Positions 25,300-34,066 of a DNA stretch of 64,000 bases are shown piece by piece. Location: assembly GCA_944391805.1 (NCBI GenBank), contig CALXUY010000049.1:23423-87422 (forward strand). The letters are read 5' to 3'. This DNA comes from an uncultured Clostridia bacterium (lineage in GTDB: Bacteria > Bacillota > Clostridia > Oscillospirales > CAG-272). Every line of letters starts with the position of its first letter. Positions within the stretch are counted from its first letter, which is position 1. The notes under the pieces are model-generated. The model was not told where the DNA came from. It was given only the letters and a program-made list of their open reading frames with translations, and ran no database searches. Made by a program: the position numbers and the translations under genes.

Positions 25300-27165
25300 A
25301 TGAAGGCACACAAACGCAGGCTTTGCCGCATCACGGCGGCGCTGTTGGTCATTCTGACACTTTTTTCGGCATCCTGCCGGAATCCGCCCGGCCCAACCGA
25401 CCCGGACATCACAGGCGCCGCGGACAGCTCCGGCAGCACGAGCGGCGAAGCCGAAAACACAACAACACCAGAAGACGAGGAGAAAAAACCGCCAATGAAC
25501 ATTGAAAACTATGGCATCATCGATTATCAGGCCGGAGAGGGGCTGCTTTACAACGGCATCCGGCTCCCGGAGGACTGGCCGCCGAAGGACGTGGACCCCA
25601 TGACCGACGAGGTTGTCACCGTGCCCTATCTGCTGTCGGCAGAGGAGGGAGGCTACCGCCCGGAGGTCATCGACATCACGGTCGGTCGGCAGCTTTTTGT
25701 GGACAATTTTCTGATTGCATCCACCGATCTGAACACGGTTTACCACACAGCGGAGAAGTACGAGGGCAATCCGATCCTTTCCCCGGCAACCACGGATGAG
25801 CTGCGCGGGGACTGGGGCGTGGGGCTGAGCGCCGGCGGCGTCTGGTATGATATGCAGGATCAGAAATACAAGATGTGGTATGACATCGCCTTCAACTGGG
25901 GGCTTGGCTATGCCGAAAGCGACGACGGCATTCACTGGACCCGTGTCAACTGCACCGTGGACGGCAACAACGTGCTGTTTGACAATGTGCTCAAAAACGG
26001 CACCTGCTCGGTGTTTATCGATTATGAGGCCGATCCGTCCGAAAAATACAAGCTGTTCATGCAGTCCTTCAACAACCATGAGGACAGCCTGAACGATGGC
26101 GTTGACCGCTGGGTCCCCGCCAACTCCAAGGATGAGAACAACTATGCACACACGCTCTACACCTCGGCGGACGGCATCCATTGGACGCAGGTGGGCGGCT
26201 ACTCGGACGGCGTGTGCGGCGACGCGACCACCGCGTTTTACAATGCCTTTACGCACAAGTGGGTCAACAGCCTGCGCACCTATGCCGATACCTATTATCA
26301 GGGGCAGGTGAGAACCGGGCGGGTGCGCTACTATGCCGAGCACGATTCCTTCCTTGGGCTTCTGAAGTGGACGGTGGAGCAGGCGGTGTTCTGGCTGAAG
26401 TGCGATTCGGCCGATCCGGTGGATCCGGCCTCCGGCGTGGCCCCGCAGATGTACAACTTCAATGCCATTGCTTATGAGAGCATCATGTTCGGCGCATGGC
26501 AGATTTGGCGGGGGCCGGAAAACAACATTGTGGTGGAAAGCGGCAACCCGAAAATCACCGAAATCATCGCTTCCTACAGCCGCGACGGTTTCTATTTTGA
26601 CCGTCCCGACCGCACGCCCTTTATCAGCGCCTCCCGCACCGACGGGACGTGGGATAAGGGCTATGTGTTCTGCTCCCCCGGCGCGCTGATTGTGCACGAC
26701 GATGAAATTTACATCTATTACAGCGCCTTCAGCGGCTATAAGGGCAACGAAAAGTGCGGGCACGGCAACCAGCAGATCGGGCTGGCGGTGATCCGCCGGG
26801 ACGGATTTGCCTCGATGGAGGGCAAGGGCGAGCTGCTCACAAGAGCGCTGACCGTCAACAACGATAAAAAGTACCTGTTTGTCAACATCGACGCGCCCGA
26901 GGGCAGCTTCCGGGCGGAGATTCTCGACGCCGATGGCAACGTGGTGGAGGGCTTTTCAATGGCCGACTGCGTGGCGGTGGGGGGCGACGACACGAGAAAA
27001 ATGATCACATGGAAGAACGGCCGCGACCTGAGCTTCCTCAACGGCACCGAGTTCCGGATCCGCTTTTCGATGGAGGAGGAAGGGAAGTTTTATGCCTTCT
27101 GGCTCAGCAACAGCGAAAACGGCGAGTCCGGCGGTGCGGTCGGCGCGGGGTATGTCTCCCAGTGA
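25300..27165 (+). CDS. Secreted lipoprotein with GH43/GH32-like beta-propeller fold
   Basis: 621 residues. Signal peptide with lipobox-like SASC (Cys about 27), a Ser/Thr/Glu linker to about 68, then a propeller-type region with repeated blade motifs: WYDMQDQKYKMWYDI, YAESDDGIHWTRV, LYTSADGIHWTQV, ASYSRDGFYFDRP, VIRRDGFASMEG. The opening DITVGRQLFVDNFLIAS is typical of a group of uncharacterised glycosidase-like propeller proteins. Activity is not established; binding or hydrolysis of a glycan at the cell surface is the inference. First gene of locus 1. Its SD is AAAAGGAGAAG. Confidence 0.75.
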   Translation: MKAHKRRLCRITAALLVILTLFSASCRNPPGPTDPDITGAADSSGSTSGEAENTTTPEDEEKKPPMNIENYGIIDYQAGEGLLYNGIRLPEDWPPKDVDPMTDEVVTVPYLLSAEEGGYRPEVIDITVGRQLFVDNFLIASTDLNTVYHTAEKYEGNPILSPATTDELRGDWGVGLSAGGVWYDMQDQKYKMWYDIAFNWGLGYAESDDGIHWTRVNCTVDGNNVLFDNVLKNGTCSVFIDYEADPSEKYKLFMQSFNNHEDSLNDGVDRWVPANSKDENNYAHTLYTSADGIHWTQVGGYSDGVCGDATTAFYNAFTHKWVNSLRTYADTYYQGQVRTGRVRYYAEHDSFLGLLKWTVEQAVFWLKCDSADPVDPASGVAPQMYNFNAIAYESIMFGAWQIWRGPENNIVVESGNPKITEIIASYSRDGFYFDRPDRTPFISASRTDGTWDKGYVFCSPGALIVHDDEIYIYYSAFSGYKGNEKCGHGNQQIGLAVIRRDGFASMEGKGELLTRALTVNNDKKYLFVNIDAPEGSFRAEILDADGNVVEGFSMADCVAVGGDDTRKMITWKNGRDLSFLNGTEFRIRFSMEEEGKFYAFWLSNSENGESGGAVGAGYVSQ

Positions 27166-27304
27166 CCCGAAGCACCCGGAACGGGCGGCTCTGCCTGTTC
27201 CCACGGCGGGGGCCTGCAGGTTTTGACGCAGGCTCCTGCCATCATCCCAGTCCGCACGGGCTGCGGCCCGCGAAAAATAAAAACAGAAAAGGAGAACAAA
27301 GCAA

Positions 27305-28951
27305 ATGAAACGGTTTCTGTGTGTGCTGCTCACCCTGGGAGTTGCGCTCGGTATGCTTTCGGTGCTTCCGGCAACGGCCGAGACCGGAACGCTGGATGAG
27401 TACCTGATTGCCCATTGGGACTTTTCGGGTGACAACCCGCTGGCCGACAAGGCGCCGGCCGGCAGCACGTCCGACACAATGCGGTTATATGGCGCGGCGT
27501 CGGCAGCGAACGGAGCTGCGACGGTTCCGGATTGGGCAAACGGCGGCTCCGAGCATTATCTGTATGTCGAGAATTCGGCTGACCTGCTGCGCACAGCCGA
27601 GGACCGGACCATCTTCATTGTGTTCCGCTCCGACAAGGGGGATTTCGCCAACGACGACAAGACCGATTCGATTGAGCTGGCCGGGCAGAACGGCGCGCTT
27701 CGTGTCGGCATTGATCAGAATAACAAGCTCTTCGGCTCCACCAATTCTCATACAATGGGCGAGAACTGGTGCGATACCACCGGAATGACCGGCTTTGCCG
27801 CCAACACGTGGACCACAGTTGCCATCAGCTATGACAAGAATGCCGATGGTACCTTTTCCGTGACCACCTGTTTCCGGGTGGGTGATGGGGAATGGATCAC
27901 CACCACCGTATCCAAAACCGATGCGGCGCAGACATGGGTGCAGGACGACAGCGACGAAGGGCAAAGCGATCCGCTTTCTCTGGTGTTCGGCAGAAGAACC
28001 TATACCGCAGCCTCTACTTGGGGTGGAAATCTGACCTTTGACGACATCCGAATTTACAACCGCGCGCTCAGTGCGGACGAGGTAAAGTCCATTGCGGTGA
28101 GCGACCCGGAAAGCGACATTTCATCGGCAGGTCACAGCCTCACGCTGTCGGGCGAGGTGGGGGTCAACTTTTTCCTGCGCTGCCCGGCATATCTGCAGGG
28201 CGGGGAGGCCGTGGTCACGGTGACACGGGGCGAGGAGGTGCTGCTCACGTCCGGTTTTACCGACGGGGCACGCTCGCAGATTGTCAGCGGCGCGTATCAG
28301 TTTACCGCTCCGGTTGCCGCTAAGGAGATGACCGACGCGCTGACACTGACCGTGCGACTGGGGGAACAAACGCTTTACAGCGAGACCTACAGCGTGCAGC
28401 AATACGGCGCTTATGTGCTTGCCAATGCCGGGCAGTTCAGCACAGAGACCGTGGCGCTGGTTCGCGCGCTGTTGAATTACGGCGCATATGCGCAGCTCTA
28501 TTTTGATTACCGTACCGACGCGCTGGCCAACGCGGGCTGCGCGGATACGCCGGCCGAGGTCGACGCCGGCGCGATCGGCGCAGAGCTGTCCGTGAACGGA
28601 AGCGTGAGCGGACTGACCTGCGAGGGCGCGACGCTGGTGCTCGATTCCAAAACCGCCGTTGTGTTCCGGCTGAAGCTGGATGCCGGCGCGAATCCGGAGG
28701 CTTACAGCATCACGGGCGGCGCCTGCACGCGGCAGGGGGACGTTCTGTATGTGCAGACCGAGGGCCTCTGCGCGCAGAGCCTGAATGACCCGCAGCTCCT
28801 TACCGTGGAGAAGGACGGAGAGACGCTGACGGTTTCCTATGCTCCGATGACTTATCTGAAGCATATGATCACAAACGACAGCAGCGCACCGGATCTGCTG
28901 CTCCGGGCACTGTATGCCTACCATGCTGCGGCAACGGCTTACCTTGCATGA
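27305..28951 (+). CDS. Secreted LamG/concanavalin-like domain protein (locus 1)
   Basis: 548 residues. Sec signal peptide cleaved after about residue 26 (LPATAETG), a LamG-type jelly-roll domain (about 30-265: LIAHWDFSGDNPLADKAP at its start, DDIRIYNRALSADEVKSI at its end), then a C-terminal module of about 270 residues beginning SLTLSGEVGVNFFLRCPAY and containing LVRALLNYGAYAQLYFDY. That module is frequent at the end of clostridial surface proteins; its role is unknown. No sorting motif or transmembrane tail is seen, so attachment must be non-covalent or the protein is released. A hairpin CGGGC/GCCCG (27257-27270) precedes its ribosome site. Confidence 0.78.
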   Translation: MKRFLCVLLTLGVALGMLSVLPATAETGTLDEYLIAHWDFSGDNPLADKAPAGSTSDTMRLYGAASAANGAATVPDWANGGSEHYLYVENSADLLRTAEDRTIFIVFRSDKGDFANDDKTDSIELAGQNGALRVGIDQNNKLFGSTNSHTMGENWCDTTGMTGFAANTWTTVAISYDKNADGTFSVTTCFRVGDGEWITTTVSKTDAAQTWVQDDSDEGQSDPLSLVFGRRTYTAASTWGGNLTFDDIRIYNRALSADEVKSIAVSDPESDISSAGHSLTLSGEVGVNFFLRCPAYLQGGEAVVTVTRGEEVLLTSGFTDGARSQIVSGAYQFTAPVAAKEMTDALTLTVRLGEQTLYSETYSVQQYGAYVLANAGQFSTETVALVRALLNYGAYAQLYFDYRTDALANAGCADTPAEVDAGAIGAELSVNGSVSGLTCEGATLVLDSKTAVVFRLKLDAGANPEAYSITGGACTRQGDVLYVQTEGLCAQSLNDPQLLTVEKDGETLTVSYAPMTYLKHMITNDSSAPDLLLRALYAYHAAATAYLA

Positions 28952-28967
28952 GAGGGGGAGAGAAGCA

Positions 28968-29090
28968 ATGAAGCAGGCGTATGCATATCAGGCACCTGAG
29001 GCAATTTTGGTTTTGTTTGACAGAGAGGATCTCCTCACCACCTCCGGACTGCCGGAGGACTGCATGGACGAGTGGCACATCTTCCGCTGA
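28968..29090 (+). CDS. 40-residue peptide, same type as the one at 41467
   Basis: ATG with GAGGGGGAGAG upstream; begins MKQAYAYQAPEAILVLFDRE, continues DLLTTSGLPEDC and ends DEWHIFR. No signal sequence. It starts 16 bp after the LamG gene. A 43-residue frame follows the LamG gene of locus 2 in the same way and shares the pattern MK-x-Y-x(2-3)-P, a hydrophobic stretch ending in F, D-(L/V)-(L/I)-T-(T/A)-S and a late DE. I do not know a function; conserved position and pattern argue that it is translated. Confidence 0.6.
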   Translation: MKQAYAYQAPEAILVLFDREDLLTTSGLPEDCMDEWHIFR

Positions 29091-29169
29091 CGCAGCGGAA
29101 GAGTTGAGCCAGGCACCGGACACAGCCGGCGCCTGCCATGCCCGATTCATTTACAGTTGATAAGCAACC

Positions 29170-29191
29170 GCTCCGGTGAGTTCGCCGGAGC
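29170..29191 (+). promoter_or_regulatory. Intercistronic hairpin before the binding-protein gene (locus 1)
   Basis: GCTCCGG (29170-29176) with CCGGAGC (29185-29191), ending 9 nt before the AAAGGAG ribosome site. A comparable hairpin sits before the locus 2 binding-protein gene (42784-42805). Such hairpins often protect the downstream message segment; that role is inferred. Confidence 0.5.
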
Positions 29192-29212
29192 CACAGACGA
29201 AAGGAGAAAAAT

Positions 29213-30724
29213 ATGAAAGCAAAGCTGCTCGCTGTACTGCTCGCCGCGCTGCTGCTCCTGCCCCTGATTGCAGGCTGCCACAGCGAAGAATCGCCGGGGG
29301 AGGACAGTCAATCGCCGGATGTGACCGACACGTCCGCCGCGGACACCGGCAGCGATCCCACGGCTCCGGAGCGGACATTTGACGACCTGCCGGACGCGGA
29401 TCTGGAGGATCGCGTCATCAAGGTCCTGACCCGGGATGAGGCAAGCACGGTGCTCTGGAGGCCGATCGACTGGGTCTGCAACACGGTTGACGCAAACAGC
29501 ACCGAAATCAACCGCGCGGTATTCGAGCGCAACAAGCGGGTGGAGGAACGGTATCACTGCACCTTCGCGCAGGTGATGGACGACAACTATCTTGCAATGG
29601 CAACCGCGGCGTATATGGGAAATACCGAGGATTACGACATCATTGTCATGCCCATCATTCACCAGATCAACTCGATGGCTGCAAACGGCTATTACATGGA
29701 TCTTGCCACGCTCGACAACATCCGCCTCGACGACCCGTGGTGGGATGCGAATACCAACGATTCGCTCTCTCTGCTCGGCAGATATTATACGCTCTGCGGG
29801 GATGTGAACATTGTCGACAATCTTGCCACCTGGTGCACGGTGTTCAACAAGAGCATTGCCGCCGATTATGGAGAAGTGGGCGACCTGTACGAAGCAGCGT
29901 ATGCCGGGGATTGGACGCTTGAAAAAATGTATTCCGACGCGCGTCTGGTTGCCAACGAGGATATCGGCATGTGGGGTATTATCAACGAGGCCGAGGCCTC
30001 CTATGCGTTTCTGGCGTCGGCCGGCATGTTTACCTTTGTCAAGGATCAGGACGGCGTCCCCGAGAACAACATCACCCGCCCCAGCTTCACCAACGTGATG
30101 CTGGATATTTACAACTGGATGGCCGACGATTCGATTCAGGTATTCGGCGACCCCGACATCGGTGTGGGATGGGGTGTGAACTACGATATTTTTGCCAAGC
30201 AGGATTCGGGGCTGTACCTGCTCTGTACCCTTTCCACCATCATCGGCCCGCAGTTTGCCGAGACCACATCTCCCTATGGCATTCTGCCCATCCCCAAATA
30301 TTCGTCGGAGCAGGAGAACTACGTCAGCACCTTCCAGGCAGGCAATGCCACCGGCGCCTCGATTCTGGTCAACCACAGTGATGCCGAGGAGATTGCGCTG
30401 GTGCTCTCAGCCATGAGCGCCGCCTCGGTGGACACCCTCACCCCGGCATACTACGAGACCACGCTCGAGCAGCGGGCAGGACAAATGGAGGATCCGGATG
30501 CGCTCGAAATGCTCAAAGTCATTTTCGGCAACCGCGTCATCGACATCGGCATTGTCATGTCGGGCAGCGCGCGAACCGTTTTGATCGATACGATCAAGAA
30601 TCGGGAGAATTTCTCCTTCACCTCGCTGCGCGGGCAGCACATCAGCAAGATGAACGAGGATCTGGACCGCGTGATCAAAGCCATTCAGAACGATTTCAAG
30701 CCAACCGAGGAATCGGAATCCTGA
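29213..30724 (+). CDS. Extracellular solute-binding-type lipoprotein (locus 1), no permease nearby
   Basis: 503 residues. Signal peptide with lipobox LIAGC (Cys about 22), Asp/Ser-rich linker, then a two-lobe binding-protein fold: INRAVFERNKRVEERYHCTF, YDIIVMPIIHQINSMAANGY and WTLEKMYSDARLV are family-type segments, with EQENYVSTFQAGNATGASI late. Family members bind sugars or other solutes for ABC importers. No ABC permease or ATPase lies in the locus, so it either borrows a distant transporter or binds ligand for another purpose. Related in layout to the protein at 42824. Confidence 0.8.
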   Translation: MKAKLLAVLLAALLLLPLIAGCHSEESPGEDSQSPDVTDTSAADTGSDPTAPERTFDDLPDADLEDRVIKVLTRDEASTVLWRPIDWVCNTVDANSTEINRAVFERNKRVEERYHCTFAQVMDDNYLAMATAAYMGNTEDYDIIVMPIIHQINSMAANGYYMDLATLDNIRLDDPWWDANTNDSLSLLGRYYTLCGDVNIVDNLATWCTVFNKSIAADYGEVGDLYEAAYAGDWTLEKMYSDARLVANEDIGMWGIINEAEASYAFLASAGMFTFVKDQDGVPENNITRPSFTNVMLDIYNWMADDSIQVFGDPDIGVGWGVNYDIFAKQDSGLYLLCTLSTIIGPQFAETTSPYGILPIPKYSSEQENYVSTFQAGNATGASILVNHSDAEEIALVLSAMSAASVDTLTPAYYETTLEQRAGQMEDPDALEMLKVIFGNRVIDIGIVMSGSARTVLIDTIKNRENFSFTSLRGQHISKMNEDLDRVIKAIQNDFKPTEESES

Positions 30725-30748
30725 AAAGCGGGGGAATACAGCGAGGAT

Positions 30749-31576
30749 ATGTCAGCCATCCGCAACCAGATCATACCGATTGAGGTGCGCACGCCGGGAG
30801 CCGGGGACTTTGTCCCCACGGTCACGGCCTATCTGCCCGAGGGCGGGGAGCTGCCGCGGCCTGCGGTCGTTATCTTCTCAGGGGGCGCCTACAAGGTGGT
30901 ATCACAGTATGAGGCGGCCCCCACTGCGCGCAAATATGTCGACCGGGGCTTTGCGGCCTTCACCGTGAGCTATAGCTGTATGCCGGCCACCTTTCCGCAG
31001 AGCCTGTGCGAGGGGCTCTGGACCGTGCGCTATGTGCGGGAGCACGCGGCCGAATGGGGAGTGGATCCCGGCAACATCACCGCCATGGGTTTTTCGGCAG
31101 GCGGGCACCTGGCCGCCTGCATGGGTACGCTGTGGGAGAGGCCGGAGCTGGAGGATTTCCTTGGAGCCGGGCGTGAGGACTGCCGCCCGGACCGGCTGGT
31201 GCTCTGCTATCCGGTGCTCTCCAACGAAGGAGAGTATCACCGCGAGTCCTTTCTGAACCTGCTGGGGCAGCGGAGAGCGGAGGATGAGACGCTGCGCCGG
31301 TTGACCTGTCCGGAGCACCATGTCGGCCCGCGCACGCCGCCCGTATTTCTCTGGCACGGCTTTGCGGATACGGCGGTGCCGGTCATCGGCAGCATCCGCT
31401 TTGCCGAGGCGCTGGCCGCGCACGGTGTGTATACCGAGTTTCACCTGTATCCCTTCGCCGGACACGGCGGCGGACTGAACCGCGGAACCGATCAGGGCGA
31501 GTGGTCGGATAAGGCGGAACGCTTTATGCGGGACGAACGCCTGCGTGGCATGGGGCGTCTGCCGGACGCCGACTGA
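30749..31576 (+). CDS. Alpha/beta hydrolase, esterase type
   Basis: 275 residues, no signal peptide. The nucleophile elbow is AMGFSAGGHLAA (G-x-S-x-G), acid Asp in WHGFADTAVPV, and His in FAGHGGG, the complete triad order of the BD-FAE/acetyl-xylan-esterase-like hydrolases; VVIFSGGAYKVVS replaces the usual HGGG oxyanion loop. Probably removes acyl groups from sugars imported or trimmed by the locus. Starts 24 bp after the binding-protein gene, last gene of the main locus 1 operon. Confidence 0.85.
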   Translation: MSAIRNQIIPIEVRTPGAGDFVPTVTAYLPEGGELPRPAVVIFSGGAYKVVSQYEAAPTARKYVDRGFAAFTVSYSCMPATFPQSLCEGLWTVRYVREHAAEWGVDPGNITAMGFSAGGHLAACMGTLWERPELEDFLGAGREDCRPDRLVLCYPVLSNEGEYHRESFLNLLGQRRAEDETLRRLTCPEHHVGPRTPPVFLWHGFADTAVPVIGSIRFAEALAAHGVYTEFHLYPFAGHGGGLNRGTDQGEWSDKAERFMRDERLRGMGRLPDAD

Positions 31577-31577
31577 C

Positions 31578-31705
31578 GGAAGATTTCCCTATACGGCGGC
31601 GTACACATGGAGTTTTCGGCAGAGAACGGGTGAGCCGACGGGCAAAGCGCTTTTCGATTTGCGCCCGCAGCCTTTTTGCGGCTTTGCCGCAAGCTCCGCT
31701 ATATT
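31578..31705. repeat. Fragment of a dispersed repeat
   Basis: Contains CCCTATACGGCGGCG, also found at 946-960 in the element near the window start and, inverted, at about 62608-62625. The following GGTGAGCCGACGGGCAAAGC (about 31629) matches GGTGAGCCGACAAGCGAAGC at 62529, each followed by a similar CTTTTC...GCGCC tract. Non-coding; mosaic structure of short inverted pieces. Confidence 0.5.
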
Positions 31706-31764
31706 CTAAAAATCATGTTTACAATCGGTTTTCACAAACAGATATGGAAAGGAAGGTTCATCCA

Positions 31765-32088
31765 ATGGTCATCCGTATGAAGCAAATGCGTGCGGCAGCG
31801 CTGCTTCTCGGTCTGTTGTTTGCCGTCACATGCCTGTCGTCCTGTGTGAACGGTCAGGGGGATGGCAGCGGCACTGCGCGTGCGGAGGGAAATCTGTACG
31901 GGGCGGAAGCGGAACCGCTCTCCTCAGCCGATCCGCCGGAAGCCTCCGGCGGGGAAGAGGAGCCGGCCGACCGGCCGGAATCTGCCACTGGGCAGGAGCC
32001 GACAGAAACCCCGGAGCCGGATGTACCCGACCCGGATGCTCCCGCCCCATCGGACAATACGCCAATTGAGCTTCCGGTTGTCCCGTGA
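31765..32088 (+). CDS. Small lipoprotein, mostly low complexity
   Basis: 107 residues. Signal peptide with lipobox LSSC (Cys about 29), then an acidic Pro/Glu/Ser/Asp-rich tail without a fold. Ribosome site AAGGAAGG before the ATG at 31765; a start at 31777 is also possible. It may be the stub of a larger surface protein or a genuine tethered peptide. Followed by a terminator. Confidence 0.6.
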   Translation: MVIRMKQMRAAALLLGLLFAVTCLSSCVNGQGDGSGTARAEGNLYGAEAEPLSSADPPEASGGEEEPADRPESATGQEPTETPEPDVPDPDAPAPSDNTPIELPVVP

Positions 32089-32104
32089 AGCAATAAAGCG
32101 GATG

Positions 32105-32147
32105 CAGCCACATCACGGCAAAACCGTGGTGTGGCTGTATCTGTTTC
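32105..32147 (+). terminator. Terminator after the small lipoprotein
   Basis: CAGCCACATCACGG (32105-32118) with CCGTGGTGTGGCTG (32124-32137), one G-T pair, loop CAAAA, followed by TATCTGTTTCTT. Confidence 0.7.
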
Positions 32148-32305
32148 TTACTTATACAACAAATTCATAAGGCAGATGTCTTTGTTTGGGTCTGAACGCC
32201 TCCCAAATGGGAGGGGAGGACTGTTGTGTAAAGTGCAATCCGAGATTACGTGAGAACTGTTTTTCCGTGACAAAAAAATTTTCTGAAAAAATTTCGTTGA
32301 AACTA

Positions 32306-32360
32306 TTGACATTACAACAAAAGTGTGCTATAATCTCGTTGTAATCAAAAACATTACAAC
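32306..32360 (+). promoter_or_regulatory. Promoter with three ATTACAAC operator half-sites
   Basis: TTGACA (32306-32311), 17 bp, TATAAT (32329-32334). ATTACAAC occurs at 32311-32318 overlapping the -35 box and at 32353-32360; its complement GTTGTAAT is at 32338-32345. The last two form a perfect inverted repeat with a 7-nt centre (caaaaac). The site brackets the transcription start, as expected for a repressor. No regulator gene for it is recognisable in the group it controls. Confidence 0.75.
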
Positions 32361-32381
32361 AAAAAAACGAAGGAGAAAACC

Positions 32382-33173
32382 ATGAAATCGGAAAACAGGA
32401 AGACGGAGAATATTCGGAAGGCAGAGGAGCTGATTCAGTGCTTTGCCACGGGGGACGTGAAAAAGGCAAGATCGCTGCTGGCGGATGGGTATATTCAGCA
32501 CAATCTCGCATATGCGACCGGTGCGGAAGCCTTCTGCGATTCGGTGGCATATCTCGGGAGCGCGCCGGTCCGGACAACCGTGAATACGGTTCGCGCATTT
32601 GCGGATGGCGACAAGGTTTTCCTGCACACGGTTTATAATTTTGCAGGGGCAGGGGAGCAGGTCGCGTTTGATATTTTCCGCTTTGAGAACGGGTTGATTG
32701 CCGAGCATTGGGATAATCTTGCGCCAAAGGCGGATTGCAATCCTTCCGGCAGAACCCAGATCGACGGACAGACCGAGGCAAAAGACCTCGAAAAAACAGA
32801 GGAGAACCGCGAGCTTGTCAAACACTTTCTCTATGACGTCATGCAGGGGAAGAACCCGCAGAAAACCCCGGATTATTTTGAGGGCGACAGGTACTTGCAG
32901 CACAACACCGGTATTGCAGATGGTCTCTCCGGGCTGGGCGCGGCGCTGGAGGCAATGGGAAAAGCCGGCATTGCCATGATCTATGACCGGGTGCATCAGG
33001 TGCTGGCGTGCGGAGATATGGTGCTCGCGGTGTCCGAGGGGACCTTTGGCGGCAAGCCCACCGCCTATTATGATCTGTGGCGTGTGGAAAACGGCAAAAT
33101 TGCCGAGCATTGGGATGTGATGGAGACCATTGCCGATCCGTCCGCATGGGCAAACAGCAACGGGAAATTCTGA
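32382..33173 (+). CDS. Protein with two SnoaL-like (NTF2-fold) domains
   Basis: 263 residues made of two similar halves (about 8-120 and 138-258). Each has the SnoaL pattern of a helix with a 'YIQHN' type site (GYIQHNLAYATG, then RYLQHNTGIADG), a beta-sheet, and a closing FRFENGLIAEHWDN or WRVENGKIAEHWDV. Related proteins bind hydrophobic small molecules or act as aldol-type cyclases; no substrate can be given. First gene after the ATTACAAC promoter with GAAGGAG. A 119-bp gap separates it from the macrodomain gene, so the three genes may be one transcript. Confidence 0.82.
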   Translation: MKSENRKTENIRKAEELIQCFATGDVKKARSLLADGYIQHNLAYATGAEAFCDSVAYLGSAPVRTTVNTVRAFADGDKVFLHTVYNFAGAGEQVAFDIFRFENGLIAEHWDNLAPKADCNPSGRTQIDGQTEAKDLEKTEENRELVKHFLYDVMQGKNPQKTPDYFEGDRYLQHNTGIADGLSGLGAALEAMGKAGIAMIYDRVHQVLACGDMVLAVSEGTFGGKPTAYYDLWRVENGKIAEHWDVMETIADPSAWANSNGKF

Positions 33174-33292
33174 TGAGGACAGGAAAAGCGGGGGAAACCG
33201 GATTCCTGCACGCCGTACGGAACGGTACCGGTTGTGCATTGCGGAAACCGCCCCCGCCAAACCCGTTGATAGCGAAAATCGGAGGTCAGAAA

Positions 33293-34066
33293 ATGAATCA
33301 AACCGAGAGAAGAGCTTATCTGATTGAAAAGCTGCTGGATGAAAATCCGGACGCGCGTTTTGCCGTGGATCTGCGGCAGGAGCCGCGCCGGGTGCTGCGG
33401 TCGCTGTTGAATGTGCGCCCGCCGATGCCGGCAGATCCGGAGTTTTTGCAGGTGCAGGACGCCTATCTGCAGGAGGAGCTGTGCCGCAAGGGAATCACCG
33501 ATGTTGGTTCGCTCACGCCGGCCGAACCGGGTATTTACCTGTGGAAGGGGGACATCACCACGCTGCGCTGCGACGGAATTGTCAATGCGGCGAATGACCG
33601 TCTGCTGGGCTGCTTCTGTCCCTGCCATGGCTGCATCGACAATGCCATCCACACATTTGCCGGTGTGCAGCTCCGTCTGGCTTGCGCGGAGCTGATGGCG
33701 GAGCAGGGGGGCCGGGAGCCGACGGGGCAGGCGAAAATCACAGAGGCCTACAATCTTCCCTGCCGGTATGTGCTGCACACCGTCGGTCCGATCGTGAACG
33801 GCCCCTTGACCGATCGGCACCGCGCGGCGCTGGCCGGCTGTTATCGCTCCTGCCTGCAGCTGGCCGACCGGCACGGTCTGCAAAGCATCGCGTTCTGCTG
33901 CATTTCCACAGGGGAGTTTCATTTTCCGAACCGGGAGGCAGCGGTCATCGCGGTGGAAACGGTCCGGGCATACAGGAGAGAAACGGCAAGCGGCATGCAG
34001 GTGATATTCGATGTGTTCGGGGAGAAGGATGATGAAATATACGCGGAATTACTCGGAGCAGATTGA
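33293..34066 (+). CDS. Zinc-containing macrodomain, protein-ADP-ribose hydrolase
   Basis: 257 residues. A helical N-terminal part (1-70), then the macrodomain with GDITTLRCDGIVNAANDRLL, the insert CFCPCHGCIDNAIH carrying the Cys/His/Cys zinc ligands of this subclass, and VLHTVGPIV plus FCCISTGEFHFPN for the ribose/phosphate loops. This subclass removes ADP-ribose put on proteins by SirTM sirtuins. The ATG at 33293 follows GGAGGTC. It overlaps the SirTM gene, confirming the functional pair. Confidence 0.9.
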   Translation: MNQTERRAYLIEKLLDENPDARFAVDLRQEPRRVLRSLLNVRPPMPADPEFLQVQDAYLQEELCRKGITDVGSLTPAEPGIYLWKGDITTLRCDGIVNAANDRLLGCFCPCHGCIDNAIHTFAGVQLRLACAELMAEQGGREPTGQAKITEAYNLPCRYVLHTVGPIVNGPLTDRHRAALAGCYRSCLQLADRHGLQSIAFCCISTGEFHFPNREAAVIAVETVRAYRRETASGMQVIFDVFGEKDDEIYAELLGAD

